From: Gracilaria domingensis
Taxonomy: Eukaryota > Rhodophyta > Florideophyceae > Gracilariales > Gracilariaceae
NCBI GenBank assembly: GCA_022539475.1
Contig: VCMS01000430.1
Location: 1-33,052 of the forward strand
Length of the DNA: 33,052 bases
Direction: 5' to 3'
The notes under the pieces are model-generated. The model was not told the origin of the DNA, ran no database searches, and was given only the letters and a program-made list of their open reading frames with translations. Positions 10,075-19,239 of this stretch are shown piece by piece. Within the stretch, counting starts at the first letter, position 1. Every line of letters starts with the position of its first letter. The position numbers and the translations under genes were made by a program.

Positions 10075-11025
10075 CTAACACACGTTGTGGGTACGACGCA
10101 TGGTCGGACGGAGCTCGATGCGGTACGTCACAGGTCCAAGTTGCTTCTGTACCCGGAAGGGTCCAATGTACCGCGGTTGCCACTTCTTTGGAAAAGAAGA
10201 ACAACGCGTCAAAGAAAGATTATCCGCACGTAAAAGCACTAGTTCACCTTCTTCGAAGGAAATGTCGCGTCGCGATCTGTCAGCGTAAAACTTCTGAGCA
10301 GAGATAGCGTTCGCATAATGTTCGCGCGCAAGTGCAACCATAGCGTTTCTTCTTTCCACGTAGTCGATTGCGGCATGCGAGCGATCAGAGCAGTAGTCCA
10401 AGGTACGCGTGATAAGAGTGTGAGGGATGTATCCTAGAGAGACTTCAAACGGAGAGAGTCTGGTGCTGGAATGCCGAGAAAAGTTGTATCCGAACTCCGA
10501 GGTAGGAAGAACAGTGTCCGAGCAGGAGGGAGGAGCCTGGATTGACAAGCGGAGCATGTAGGAGAGAGTTCGAATGAGATTCTCAGACTGCCCGTCAGTC
10601 TGGGGGTGATCAGCAGTCGAGATATTGCAGTAGATGTTCAGTAGTTGCATAAGCGTCTTCCAAAATGGGGTACAAACCCTGGGGTCTCGGTCATAGATTA
10701 GTGTGTGCGGGTCGCTATGCCTGGCAGAGAGGTGAGTGTCGAACAGTCGCGCGGTTTCCGCGGCGGTGGCGGACTTCGTTGTCGGAAGAAAAATAGCTTG
10801 CTTGGAAAGCTTGTCGACCATGATCAAGATGGCATCGGAGCTATGTTCTGACTGCGGTAATTCCGTCAAGAAGTCAAAAGTTACCATCTCTCAGCACCGT
10901 TTAGGGATGGAAAGCGGTTGTAATAGGCCTTGCTGCTTGTCATGCGAAGATTTGTTCGACTGGCAGTTCGTAGAGTGTCGTGCAAAGCACAAGGTGTCAC
11001 GGTACAATAGTGGCCAGTATGCACT
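10075..11025 (-). pseudogene. RE1 integrase
   Basis: Catalytic core open from 10887 to 10075: first D in VTFDFLTELP, second D in LIYDRDPRVCTPFW, E in QTDGQSENLIRTLS. These match the DDE of retroviral-type integrases. C-terminal GPY/F-like sequence follows (KKWQPRYIGPFRV, with RIELRP). Upstream, between 10888 and 11025, the zinc-binding region is split over frames by at least two indels (QGLLQPLSIP in one frame, FHCIGHRRADKTYY before it). The frame ends at TAG 10075-10077 just after THNV, where homologues continue towards the chromodomain. Confidence 0.85.
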
Positions 11026-12768
11026 TCAAGAGGTGGAGTAGTAAGTCTTGTCCGCTCTTCGGTGGCCGATACAGTGAAAACGAGATATGATCTCGTCACG
11101 GAGGCTGCCGGTAGGAATATAGATGCGCAGAGAGCCTGTCCCTTTCCAGAATATGAAGCCGTTAATCACAGTGAAGTTTGTCGAGATGCGGTGTCGGGAC
11201 GCTGCCAAATATGTTCCTGCGGTGGTGCATCCAGCGAGAATGCGAGACGCTAAATTGTCTTCGGAGTAGTACGCTTTGATATGGTCGTAGATGCCGGGAA
11301 GCTGAGCGTTGAGCGAGCGGAGGTGGGGAACGTGGTCGAGTCGACGACTCAGCGCGTTAGGGACGATGTTCTTCTTCCCCGGAAGGTGCCTCACGTCGAA
11401 GTTGTGCTCTTGTATCTCATCCAGCCAGCGGCACTGGCGACCGGTCAGCTTCGACTTTGATTGAAGATAACGAATTGGATCGTGGTCAGCAAGCAGAAGA
11501 AAGCGACGTCCTCGAAGGTACGGTCCCCAAACGCGGAGTGCGAACATGACGGCTAGCAGCTCCTGCTTGCCAGTGTCTCAGTTGCTCTTTGCTGGCGATA
11601 GACGGTGTGAGAGGAAAGCAATTGGGTGCCCATCTTGTGACAAAGTAGCACCAACTGCGTGTTTCGACGCGTCTGTAGCGAGAACAAACTGCTTTGTCGG
11701 GTCGGGGTGCGCGAGGACGGGTGCGGATGTTAGAGCGTTCTTGATTTCCTCGAATGCGGACTGCTGCAGAGGCTTCCACTCAAATTGATGAGAGCGGAGC
11801 AAGTCCGTGAGAGATTGCAAGATTGCAGCGCAGCCTTTCACGAAGCGGCGGTAGAAGTTTGCCAACCCAATGAACTGTTGAACGTGTTTCAGAGTGGAGG
11901 GCACGGGCCAATCTCGAACAGAGCTGACAAGACGCTCCTGTGTTGATACGCTCTTGTCAGTAACTTTGAAGCCTAGAAAGTCCACTTCTGTGACCCCAAA
12001 AGCGCATTTGCTGACTTTGGCGTAAAGCTGGTGTTCGCGTGGCGCTGAGAGAACTTGTCGGAGGTGCTTCTTGTGTTCTTCCATTGACCTGCTGTACACG
12101 AGAATATCATCGATGTAGAGGACCAGACACTCGCCGTTGAGGTGCCGCGGCGCAGATGCGATGAGGCGTGCAAAAGCGGCCTGCGCATTACATAGTCCGA
12201 AGCACAATACGAGCCACTCGAATGAACCGAAGCGTGTCCGTATCGCGGTTTTGTGACAGTTCTCTTCTTTGATTCTCATCTGGTGATATGCTCCCACCAG
12301 GTCAATTTGGGAGAAGATGATGGCACCTGCGACTTGATCCAGAGCCTCGTCGATGAGTGGTAGAGGGGTGGCATCTGGGATGGTAATGCGGATGAGAGCG
12401 CGGTAGTTGCAGACTAGAAGTAATTGTCCAGATTTCTTGCGTAAGAAGAATACAGGGGCTCCGAACGGCGAAGACGACGGTCGGATAAGGTCTTTGCGCT
12501 GAAGTTCGTCCAGTGTGTTGCGGAGCATATTCAGTTCTTCGTGCGATAGGCGGATGACGGGCCGGACAGGCGGTGGCTGATCCGGTTTGAGATTGATCTC
12601 AAAGTCGTGTTCGCGCTGTGGTGGCAGTTCGAACGGGAGCTCTTCCTTGAAGTCGTCCTCAAATTCGTCGACTATTGGTGCCAGCTCCTTGTGGCATTCG
12701 ACGGACGTAGAAGGCTGGAGTCGTAACGCATAGAGTTCACACGTACGTTGTTTGACGAGACGGCGCAT
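11026..12768 (-). pseudogene. RE1 reverse transcriptase and RNase H
   Basis: One frame with a single internal stop. RT motifs in order: LRNTLDELQRKDLIRPSSSP, SPFGAPVFFLRKKSG, CNYRAL (usually CDYRALN), FSQIDLVGAYHQ with the first catalytic Asp, FGLCNAQAAF, and the catalytic YIDD in LVLYIDDILVYS. RNase H begins at FVLATDASKHAVGATL and continues across TGA 11578-11580, where homologues have the Trp of NWDTG. It then has ELLAVMFAL, ADHDPIRYLQ and the linker NFDVRHLPGKKNIVPNALSRR. The end at 11026 is a TGA within the integrase zinc-finger region. Catalytic residues look intact; the Trp-to-stop change and neighbouring frameshifts inactivate it. Confidence 0.92.
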
Positions 12769-12891
12769 ACGTTTGAACGTGATAGTGGGTACTGTCGGTT
12801 TCGAACGACGTCTTCGGCGGGTAGACCGTTGTCACGGGAGCACTTCTACCGAGGAACCATCTGCGCGCTTAATGGTTATGCTGTACGACCA

Positions 12892-13459
12892 CTAGTCTAC
12901 GACAGGTTTGACATTGGGAAGCCATTGTCCCCCAACTGTGATAAGGGGCAACCCATCTTCCTTTTCCTTCATCTCGATAACATAGACCGAAATAGGAACC
13001 ATAATGTCGCGAATAGCAACAGTCGCGTGAGCCTTATAGAGGATGGGTACCGTGGAGTTATCGCCGAGTTCTGTGAAAGCAAAGTCAGAAGCTTCTAAGG
13101 GAAGATTGCACGAGCGTGCAGTGTTGAGGGAAATGAAATGCGTGAGATGCCCACAGATCCAGGTGGAAGGCAGCCGGGTGGCCATTGATGGAGCCGGAGT
13201 AGATCATCTCCCGAACGGGATCGACGTCGATGGCGGAGAGACGAGGTAACATGCGAATATCGGAACGTGCCGCACTGTGGTGTGGCGGGGTTAGTTTTCC
13301 AAGCGATCCATCCATGGCTTCTGTGCCGACGCACCGGCGACGGTGTTCCGGCATGGATACATGGGATCGCTCCAAGGAGCCTTCCCACATTTTATACATC
13401 GATCGTTTGCACGGTAGATGCTGTTCTCGAGGTTGTTTTTGATGTCGGCAGGGCCCCAA
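12892..13459 (-). pseudogene. RE1 zinc-knuckle and aspartic protease remnant
   Basis: Minus-strand coding sequence spread over overlapping frames. Near 13351-13398 is RCIKCGKAPWSDPMYPC, a CxxC-type knuckle that no longer fits CCHC. Then comes the protease: SIDVDPVREM, INGHPAAFHLDL followed by WASHAF where D(T/S)GAS is expected. After a frameshift near 13130-13140 it has ISLNTARSCNLPLEASDF and a run to 12892. The catalytic Asp is present but the Gly of the active-site triad is replaced by Trp. The processing enzyme is therefore presumed inactive. Confidence 0.6.
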
Positions 13460-13590
13460 GAGTCGGATGCGGTGTCTTTTCCAATCAGGGCGGGAGTTGT
13501 GCCTTTGCTGGAGGACCCCTTAGAAGAGCGGTCTTTACCCTTCGAACTCTTCGACTTGGAGGATAAGGATTGCTGGTGATCATTCCACTT

Positions 13591-14248
13591 CTACGATATG
13601 TGCACAGTGCGGACGAAGTTGTAAAATTCTGCCATGCTAGGTGGATTACCTGAGGGGAATCGTTCGGACAACTTCTTCTTGAAAAGAAGCGAAAGACTCA
13701 GCTGAAAGAATGTAAAAGCCTCTGTGACTGGGGTGTCGCAAATGTCTACGAGTTCGAGGAACTTGGTTATATGCGTCACAAGGGAGCCTTCGTTCAGACG
13801 CAAACGAATGAGATTGACTCGTGCTTTTGCCTTCTCGTTAGCTGGTACGAACTCCTGTAGCATAGCGTCCTGTAGTTCTTCAAGAGAGGAGAGAGAAGTC
13901 CTTTCGTGCGAGGCGAGAAAACCAGTTGTCTGCATTATCTTTTAGAAGGCAGGAAGCTACATGAACTTCTTTAGAATGGGAAATGTTGGGACAGAGTATG
14001 GTGACCTTTCGAACGCTGGAAATAATTGATCTTACCTTGATGGAGGTGCGTTCGTTGTCCTTCCCCCAATAAATAGAGAAGTTCGAGGACTTAAGGACCT
14101 GGAGTAATGAGGTGGTAGAACCGGACGTCTGAGTGATTAAACTTGCTGTGTTGGAGCTTTTTCGAGGCGGTAGAGACGTCGGTGGTGGAAGTTGTCGTAA
14201 TGTTCCTGGTGTCTCTGTAGAGCAATACCCCAGCGATGGGATCGTCTC
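13591..14248 (-). pseudogene. RE1 gag, capsid region
   Basis: Typical Ty3/gypsy gag (retrotransposon gag family). From about 14248 to 13880 one frame carries VLKSSNFSIYWGKDNER, VTILCPNISHSKEVHVASC and LKDNADNWFSRLARKDF. From about 13880 to the stop at 13591 the next frame continues with EELQDAMLQEFVPANEKAKA, VNLIRLRLNEGSLVTHITKF, LELVDICDTPVTEAF and LSERFPSGNPPSMAEFYNF. The switch falls in a CTCTCTCCTCTCTT run, so slippage explains it. Gag forms the particle shell. Upstream, the frame closes at TGA 14249-14251. Confidence 0.82.
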
Positions 14249-14251
14249 TCA

Positions 14252-15133
14252 AGGCGTTCGAGTCCTTGCCCTCTAGACGAGGTGAACTCAGTGATGAGCC
14301 TTCCGAACACGGATAGTGCGGGTGTAAGACCGCCCGTGGTACGGGATATACCTACGGAGGTTGATGGGTGAACGGGCCTGTTCCAAGAATCCGACGAAAA
14401 GCGACGGAATGGTTGAGGAGGAAGGTACCGTAGAGCGGTAAGCCCTATGCAAAAGGGAGAGAAAGAAGGGAAATAAAGAAGGAAAGGAGAGGAATCCCGC
14501 GGGGAAGTGCGAAAAGCCGCAACAGACCGGGCGCTGGAAGACGTTGATGTGCATTAAGCGCACGCGGCACAACTCTATACAGAGACGGTACCGCTACCAA
14601 TTGTGGTGAAAGCAGTACAACTGCATAAATAAGAAACAAGAGCAGTCCGAAGACACGGAATAAAACAGCTTGAAGGCAGGGCTACAATGGTCAGTATTGC
14701 CTAAATGATCTCGAGGAATGCAGCTGAGTTGTACCGCACTTCGTGTTTCTCCGGAAGGAGTTGTACACTTCGCGATGGCAGAACAGTTCAGAGCCGAACT
14801 TGGTTACCCTCTACTGAAAGAAGAGGTGATTGGAAGGTCAACGTATATATCATAACGGATAAATTAGTTAAACTAAATTAAATAATCTAATGCACGCTTA
14901 AACAGGTCCATTTACGTAGTGCACGTGACAACTCGAAGCTACAGCCAGTAAAACATCCGCAAATCATAGAAAAAGATGTGTGAACACACCCATTTTTATA
15001 CACGCGTCCACGCAACCAACACTGATCTGTGCTACGTCATGGCCGACCTTATAGTGTGCCAAATATTGTCGCTGTTAAAAAATATTCCATTCGTGTGCCA
15101 ATATTTATACTTTCCAAGTACTCAGAATCATTC
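14252..15133. other. Unexplained segment between the two gag parts of RE1
   Basis: About 0.9 kb separates the N-terminal gag fragment from the capsid part with no recognisable gag sequence. It includes a purine-rich run at about 14450-14500 and AT-rich DNA around 14850-15150. The gag frame degenerates where this begins. It may be a nested insertion (for example a solo LTR or MITE) or severe decay. Its ends and a target duplication could not be fixed by eye. Confidence 0.4.
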
Positions 15134-15571
15134 TCACCAGGGAATTATGAAAACAATTACCGTGTATGGGGCGAGCACGTTTTGCTCAACAGTGTCAAGT
15201 CTGCTTTGAATGGATTGGATTTTTTTGATAACCATAGCCATTTTCTGCTGTTGATCTTGAATCATTGCCAACAAGGTAACAGACGGTGGCTGAGATGCCG
15301 GTGGGTCGGGAGAAAGGTCCCCTACGGCAGTGTTGCCGCCTGTAATATGTTGGACTGAGTTGGCCTGTGAGTGAGAAACTTGACTGGGAACTGGTAGTGC
15401 AGAAATGGAGTTAGACTGAACGGAAGTCGCTGCAATAGATAGCGCGTGTGCGACTGACTCATTCGGTTGAGATGGCTGCTGAGAAGCAGCATGATGCGAT
15501 GAACGTGCGTGTGAAGAAGGTGAAGGAGTGATTACTCGTCTTCTCAACTTTGATTGGCAAGCGAGCGGCAT
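15134..15571 (-). pseudogene. RE1 gag N-terminal fragment
   Basis: Starts at an ATG in good context (CCACCATGC, 15569-15571), 84 bp inside the 5' LTR. The peptide is Ser/Gln/Pro-rich (SSHARSSHHAASQQPSQPN), followed by a predicted coiled coil (IQDQQQKMAMVIKKIQSIQS, then RLDTVEQNVL). This suits the N-terminal part of a gypsy gag. The coding sense ends near 15165 at the border of the unexplained segment, and the last residues before the stop at 15134 are probably not gag. Confidence 0.65.
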
Positions 15572-15637
15572 GGTGGCTTGCGAGGAGCCAAACAACGCTT
15601 GGTGGTTGATGGTTGAGTTCCGGCGGCGAAAAATGTA

Positions 15638-15652
15638 GGAATGATGCTACCA
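15638..15652 (-). other. RE1 primer-binding site
   Basis: On the minus strand, two bases after the 5' LTR ends (TTACA), the sequence reads TGGTAGCATCATTCC. The first eight bases fit the complement of the 3' end of an initiator methionine tRNA (…TGCTACCA), the usual gypsy primer. Later bases match less well. Confidence 0.6.
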
Positions 15653-15654
15653 GA

Positions 15655-15903
15655 TGTAATACGGAGGGTGGAGGAATACAGTTGTGACGAAACTGATGAG
15701 TTGTAAGGTCGTGATCCCTGTCCTCCCCTCAGGAGGCGCAGTCCAGATTCGTACCTCGTCTTTTATAGCATGCGTGCGTGGAAGGCGGCTTGAAGCGCTA
15801 GGCGCTAATGAAAGTAACGCAAGGCCTCACGCGTAACTACAAGAGACACTAGTCTAGCTTATAGGTCACTCTTCTAGATTATAGGTCACAATACTGTGTT
15901 ACA
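15655..15903 (-). repeat. RE1 5' LTR, 249 bp
   Basis: Minus-strand TGTAACACAG…CCGTATTACA, with imperfect terminal inverted repeats (TGTAAYAC). It matches the left copy over about 210 bp. It contains a tandem pair of 17-mers (TCTAGMTTATAGGTCAC on plus, 15853-15869 and 15873-15889), perhaps enhancer units, and a TATA box. It abuts the Cys-rich coding sequence at 15904. Confidence 0.88.
15760..15767 (-). promoter_or_regulatory. TATA box of RE1 5' LTR
   Basis: TATAAAAG on the minus strand, about 140 bp into the LTR, in the position expected at the U3/R border. The 3' LTR copy is mutated to TATTAAAG. Confidence 0.6.
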
Positions 15904-17008
15904 CGAAGACTAGATGGCCCGTGCCCTCGAGGCTACATCCAAACTTCTACAGGAGACTGCGAGCGGTGCGATACCGATGAAAGGTACTACTTGGAAAGCG
16001 AACGGTGGGTATCATGTGCTGAAAATGAAGGAAGCGTTGGCGGACTTGCTCGGCACTGCGCGCCATGTGCGGAAGTTGTACGAGCAGGAGTTGACAAATC
16101 TCACTGCGTGCCATTCTCTTCGAAACTTGCTGCCATTGACGGCACTTGTGATGCTGGAACGTACATCGAGGACACGGAGTGTGCTCTCTTATGTTTGCCT
16201 TGTGAGCCAGGATTCTTTAGTTCGAAATCCAATTCAACCGAATGCTATCGCTGTCCGGATGGGACAATCTCCACACACGCGGGAGCAACACGGTGCGAAT
16301 CGTGTCCTGCAGGCATGATACCGATTGAATACCGTCGGACGCAGTGCGTAAACCGCGAGACGAACTGCCCAGTTGGTACGCAGCTTGTATTTGGGCATCA
16401 ACAGTATGCTCGTTGTGTATCGAACGAATGTTTCGTTTCAGAAAACGGTTCAACCTCATGCACCCCTTGCACAGGTTAATTTTACGACACGTACAGCTTC
16501 GATGGATGCGAGGCTTGTCCCGGAAATCAGGTGCGGAATGATCGGTTTGTGTGCGGCCGTCGAAGAGAACTGGCGCAGAACTTGGGCATTGTGAACGGGA
16601 CATGTTCAGAATGCCCGCCCGGCAGCTACGGAAGCGGGCGAGATGGGGGCGACAATGAGTGCGTTAAGTGCCGTGCCGGAACATATCGCGTGGTAGCGGG
16701 CTACGAAAGGTTGCTTTCCGCGCTTTTTCCGAGGAACGCTCTGCCGCTGCCTTGTCGTACTTGTGCTGCTGGCTTTGTGTCCAGACACGATGGCGCCAAG
16801 GCATGCGAAGAGTGCCCGGATGGTACTTTCAGCTATGGGCTTGGGGACACAGGAGTGTCTGCCGCATGGGGCTCGCAGCGCTGAGGCGCCCTTCAATCAC
16901 CCGCTGGACTTGGACGTGAAGGAGGAGCTCGAACGCTTCCCGCGGTGGTATCAGAACCCCGACATTCCTCAGCGTCCAGTCGCCAACACGGCCCAACCTC
17001 GCACTTGA
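15904..17008 (+). pseudogene. Cys-rich protein with ephrin-receptor/GCC2-GCC3-like repeats, 5'-truncated
   Basis: Plus frame open from the exact LTR edge. It has repeated CxxC modules: CERCD, CAPCAE, CLPCEPGFFSSKSNSTECYR, CPDGTISTHAGATRCESCP, CTPCTG, CEACPG, CSECPPGSYGSG, CVKCRAGTY, CRTCAAGF, CEECPDGTFSYG. This is the TNFR-like GCC2/GCC3 ephrin-receptor-like pattern, normally extracellular and disulphide-rich. An in-frame TAA at 16477-16479 splits it between CTPCTG and FYDTYSF. The main frame stops at 16884, but a frame one base away continues with coding-like sequence (LDVKEELERFPRWYQNPDIP) to 17008, suggesting a frameshift near 16850. The N-terminus, signal peptide and any membrane segment are missing, lost at the RE1 insertion. 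A paralogue faces it from 17646. Confidence 0.75.
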
Positions 17009-17136
17009 GCTGAACGAAATGTAATTTGTCTTAGTCACATTTATTTATGCTGTGAATGCACGCAATTAGAGCAACGCCATCGCCGCGCTTCTCGTAATCT
17101 CCGCCACGCCGGCGAATCGGCCGCGGGTCTACCCTT

Positions 17137-17646
17137 CTACGCTTCGACGGCGTTGCCAAACGCGGTGGTCAACGCCACCGCCGCCGACGGCTCTCCCTCC
17201 CTCCAGCAGCCTACCGACGCGCGTCCATAGCTATAGCTTCCGTCCGGACACGCCTCGCACCCAAACATCAGCGTTCCCGGTGCCGACGCTAAGCCCGCGC
17301 GACACGGCTGGCACAAGTTCCACATCTCGCGGTACCCCCTGTCCCCGCAAGCCCCCACCTCCTCGTCAAATCTCGGAAGCATGTAAGTGCCAGCTGGACA
17401 CATGGTGCACACGTTCTCGCCGTCCGGCCCTGGAACGCCGTGGCTGCCGGCCGCACACAGCACACAGTCCACGTGGCGAGTGACACGCGGCGTTCTGCGT
17501 TCCAAGAGTTGGTGGGGGCGTCTGAGGCGGTTCGCGTTCGGTTTGAGCAGTTGCTTGTTGTGCTTGTACGCAAGCGTGTCCGTCAAACCAGGTTTTGATT
17601 GTATATCAGCGTCATGATTAATAACACACTTCCCCATCAATTGCAT
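17137..17646 (-). pseudogene. Second Cys-rich ephrin-receptor-like protein, tail-to-tail paralogue
   Basis: Minus strand, convergent with the previous gene. Clear modules lie from about 17490 down: CVLCAAGSHGVPGPDG, CTMCPAGTYMLPRFDEE, CQPCRAGLASAPGT and CEACPDGSYSYGRASVGCW. They align in the same order with the last modules of the plus-strand gene (CSECPPGSYG, CVKCRAGTY, CRTCAAGF, CEECPDGTFSYG). The part above about 17490 shows no Cys pattern and may be intron or decay, so only the C-terminal modules survive. It ends at a TAG at 17137-17139. The pair looks like an inverted duplication whose copies have diverged considerably. Confidence 0.65.
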
Positions 17647-18059
17647 ACATGATCAAATATATTGATTTGAGGGCGGGAATTCAAGCAATATGGAAAACTC
17701 TAACTTCAATATCTTTTGTCGAAACTGGAGGCCTGCTTCCACCCTCCACGAGATATTTACAACGGCGCGTATTGATCTCGAAATCCCTTTGCATCCTCAG
17801 TTTGCAGTTTGTGGGAACACAAAAAACCACTAGGCCACATCATGTGCATGATGTCCCGTGTGTTTACGGTGGGCAGTCTGCGGCTGTGTCACGTATATGT
17901 ACTCCCGCACAGTTGACCCTTGTCTGATACTTTGATTCACTTTAATATTTCGCTTGAACCAGATTTTGGCGACACTTAATTTACATACGGAAAGCTTTCA
18001 GATTTGAGTCGAGTTATAGTACGCTTGCTATTGCTTCCGAAAAGGGCTAGTTTACATTT

Positions 18060-18100
18060 CTCGAGTTTAGAAGCAAACAGTGTTTGCTTCTAAACTCGAG
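18060..18100. repeat. Perfect 41-nt palindrome
   Basis: Arms CTCGAGTTTAGAAGCAAACA (18060-18079) and its exact reverse complement (18081-18100) flank a single G. Twenty paired bases without mismatch are far beyond chance in this length. Flanks match only partly beyond the arms. A transcript would form a tight hairpin; as DNA it is a cruciform candidate. Confidence 0.95.
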
Positions 18101-18535
18101 ATATGCAAACTCTTCAATGTCGCGCTTTTCAGTAATATAGGATTATTCAGGGATTTGACCGTGTATTACAAATCGCGTAGACTACATGCAAATGTTTAGG
18201 CGTCATTCTTCGCGTAATAGGTATTGGTTATTGCACACCGTGCAGAGCGACAGTGGACCGAGTTGGATGCTTGCCCAAGCGAAGCGAGGCCAAGCATTGA
18301 GCTGAGGTCCACAATATCGCTCGGGTGTAATAAGCTGTTGGCCGGACAGGACTTCATGCCCAATGGATTCAGTAGATGTCTCGTCCTAGAGTATGATAAC
18401 ATTATAAATGAGTTGAGACACAGTACGAATTTGCTCAGTAGTTCTCATAAACATACCAGTTCTTCGAATATAATTTCAAGGTTATTGCTCTTACCTTTCT
18501 AACTAGAACCAGGAAGCTGATTTATTGCAAATTCG

Positions 18536-18621
18536 CGGCTGTGACTTCTTGCTTCCAAAGGGCATGCTTTCATGTATGACAGCAAGCAGTCACGACCAAC
18601 AGCGATTCTGCGTCACAGCCG
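18536..18621. repeat. Nested inverted repeat
   Basis: Outer arms CGGCTGTGAC (18536-18545) and GTCACAGCCG (18612-18621). Inner arms GTGACTTCTTGCT (18541-18553) and AGCAAGCAGTCAC (18581-18593) with one mismatch. The two arm sets share bases 18541-18545, so they are alternative foldings. This could be the tip of a MITE or an RNA hairpin. Confidence 0.7.
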
Positions 18622-19129
18622 TCAACACTTTCTAGCAGAATCTTCTAGTTTCCTTTTTACCCACCCACCCTTTCCACGGGACAGTTTACATCTTTTAGAT
18701 GCTGCTGGAGTTTGACTTTGTTGTTTTCAAGCTTTTGCCTTTTTGTTTACTGTCGCACATTAGCAGCAAATCTCAGTAAAGGTCGGTCATCGAGTTGCAC
18801 CGAAATCACTTAATAATAACCTGATATTTTGCATGGAACTGTACCTATATTTAGAATATGGCTTGTGGTCCTGTACGACGATGCCTTGAATGCAGAGCAG
18901 TTTCTAAATTGCTTCAAAACAGAGTTGTCCGCAAACATCAATTCTTGAAGCAAACGCTTCATCTTCGAGCTTACAAATATTGCTCGGATGCAATATAGAA
19001 TATTAGATTCACAGCGAAGCCCTATACTAATATACGTTCGCAGCAAATCATATCGACCACAATAGTGTACGAAGGTATATTCTGGACATTACAGCTACAT
19101 TTTGCTGTCTGAATTCGGAACCAGATGTG

Positions 19130-19137
19130 TATAAAAG
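19130..19137 (+). promoter_or_regulatory. TATA box of the jacalin/aerolysin-like gene
   Basis: TATAAAAG, 103 bases before the ATG, in otherwise AT-rich non-coding DNA. Together with the intact frame it supports a transcribed single-exon gene. Confidence 0.55.
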
Positions 19138-19239
19138 TTCTGCAGATCAAGCAGTCTACCTCAAATCTCAACCTTCATCGTTTTTCCTCGTTCAACCAAC
19201 CCTCAGATCTATTCTCAGTACTACTTTACTACACACAAT

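Larger units (their letters stand above)
9037..15903 (-). mobile_element. RE1: decayed Ty3/gypsy chromovirus, about 6.9 kb
   Basis: Minus-strand order: 5' LTR (15655-15903), primer-binding site, gag N-terminal part, unexplained insert, gag capsid part, zinc-knuckle/protease remnant, RT-RNase H, integrase, chromodomain, purine tract, 3' LTR (9037-9437). RT, RH, IN and chromodomain in that order define a Ty3/gypsy chromovirus. The shared LTR segments differ at roughly ten sites over about 200 bp by eye, mostly transitions, so the insertion is old. The 3' LTR lacks the last 39 bp present in the 5' LTR, and no target duplication is visible, so the left junction has been rearranged or deleted. All protein regions carry stops or frameshifts, and the element is not autonomous. 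Confidence 0.9.
17647..19129. other. Intergenic DNA upstream of the lectin/pore-former gene
   Basis: AT-rich, no supported gene. The minus-strand frame 18196-18402 has a protein-like look but no motif and is not called. Two inverted-repeat structures lie here (18060-18100 and 18536-18621). Confidence 0.5.

Noticed and set aside
18196..18402. 68-codon minus-strand frame with protein-like look
   Set aside because: No motif, no promoter or splice context, and too short to support alone.
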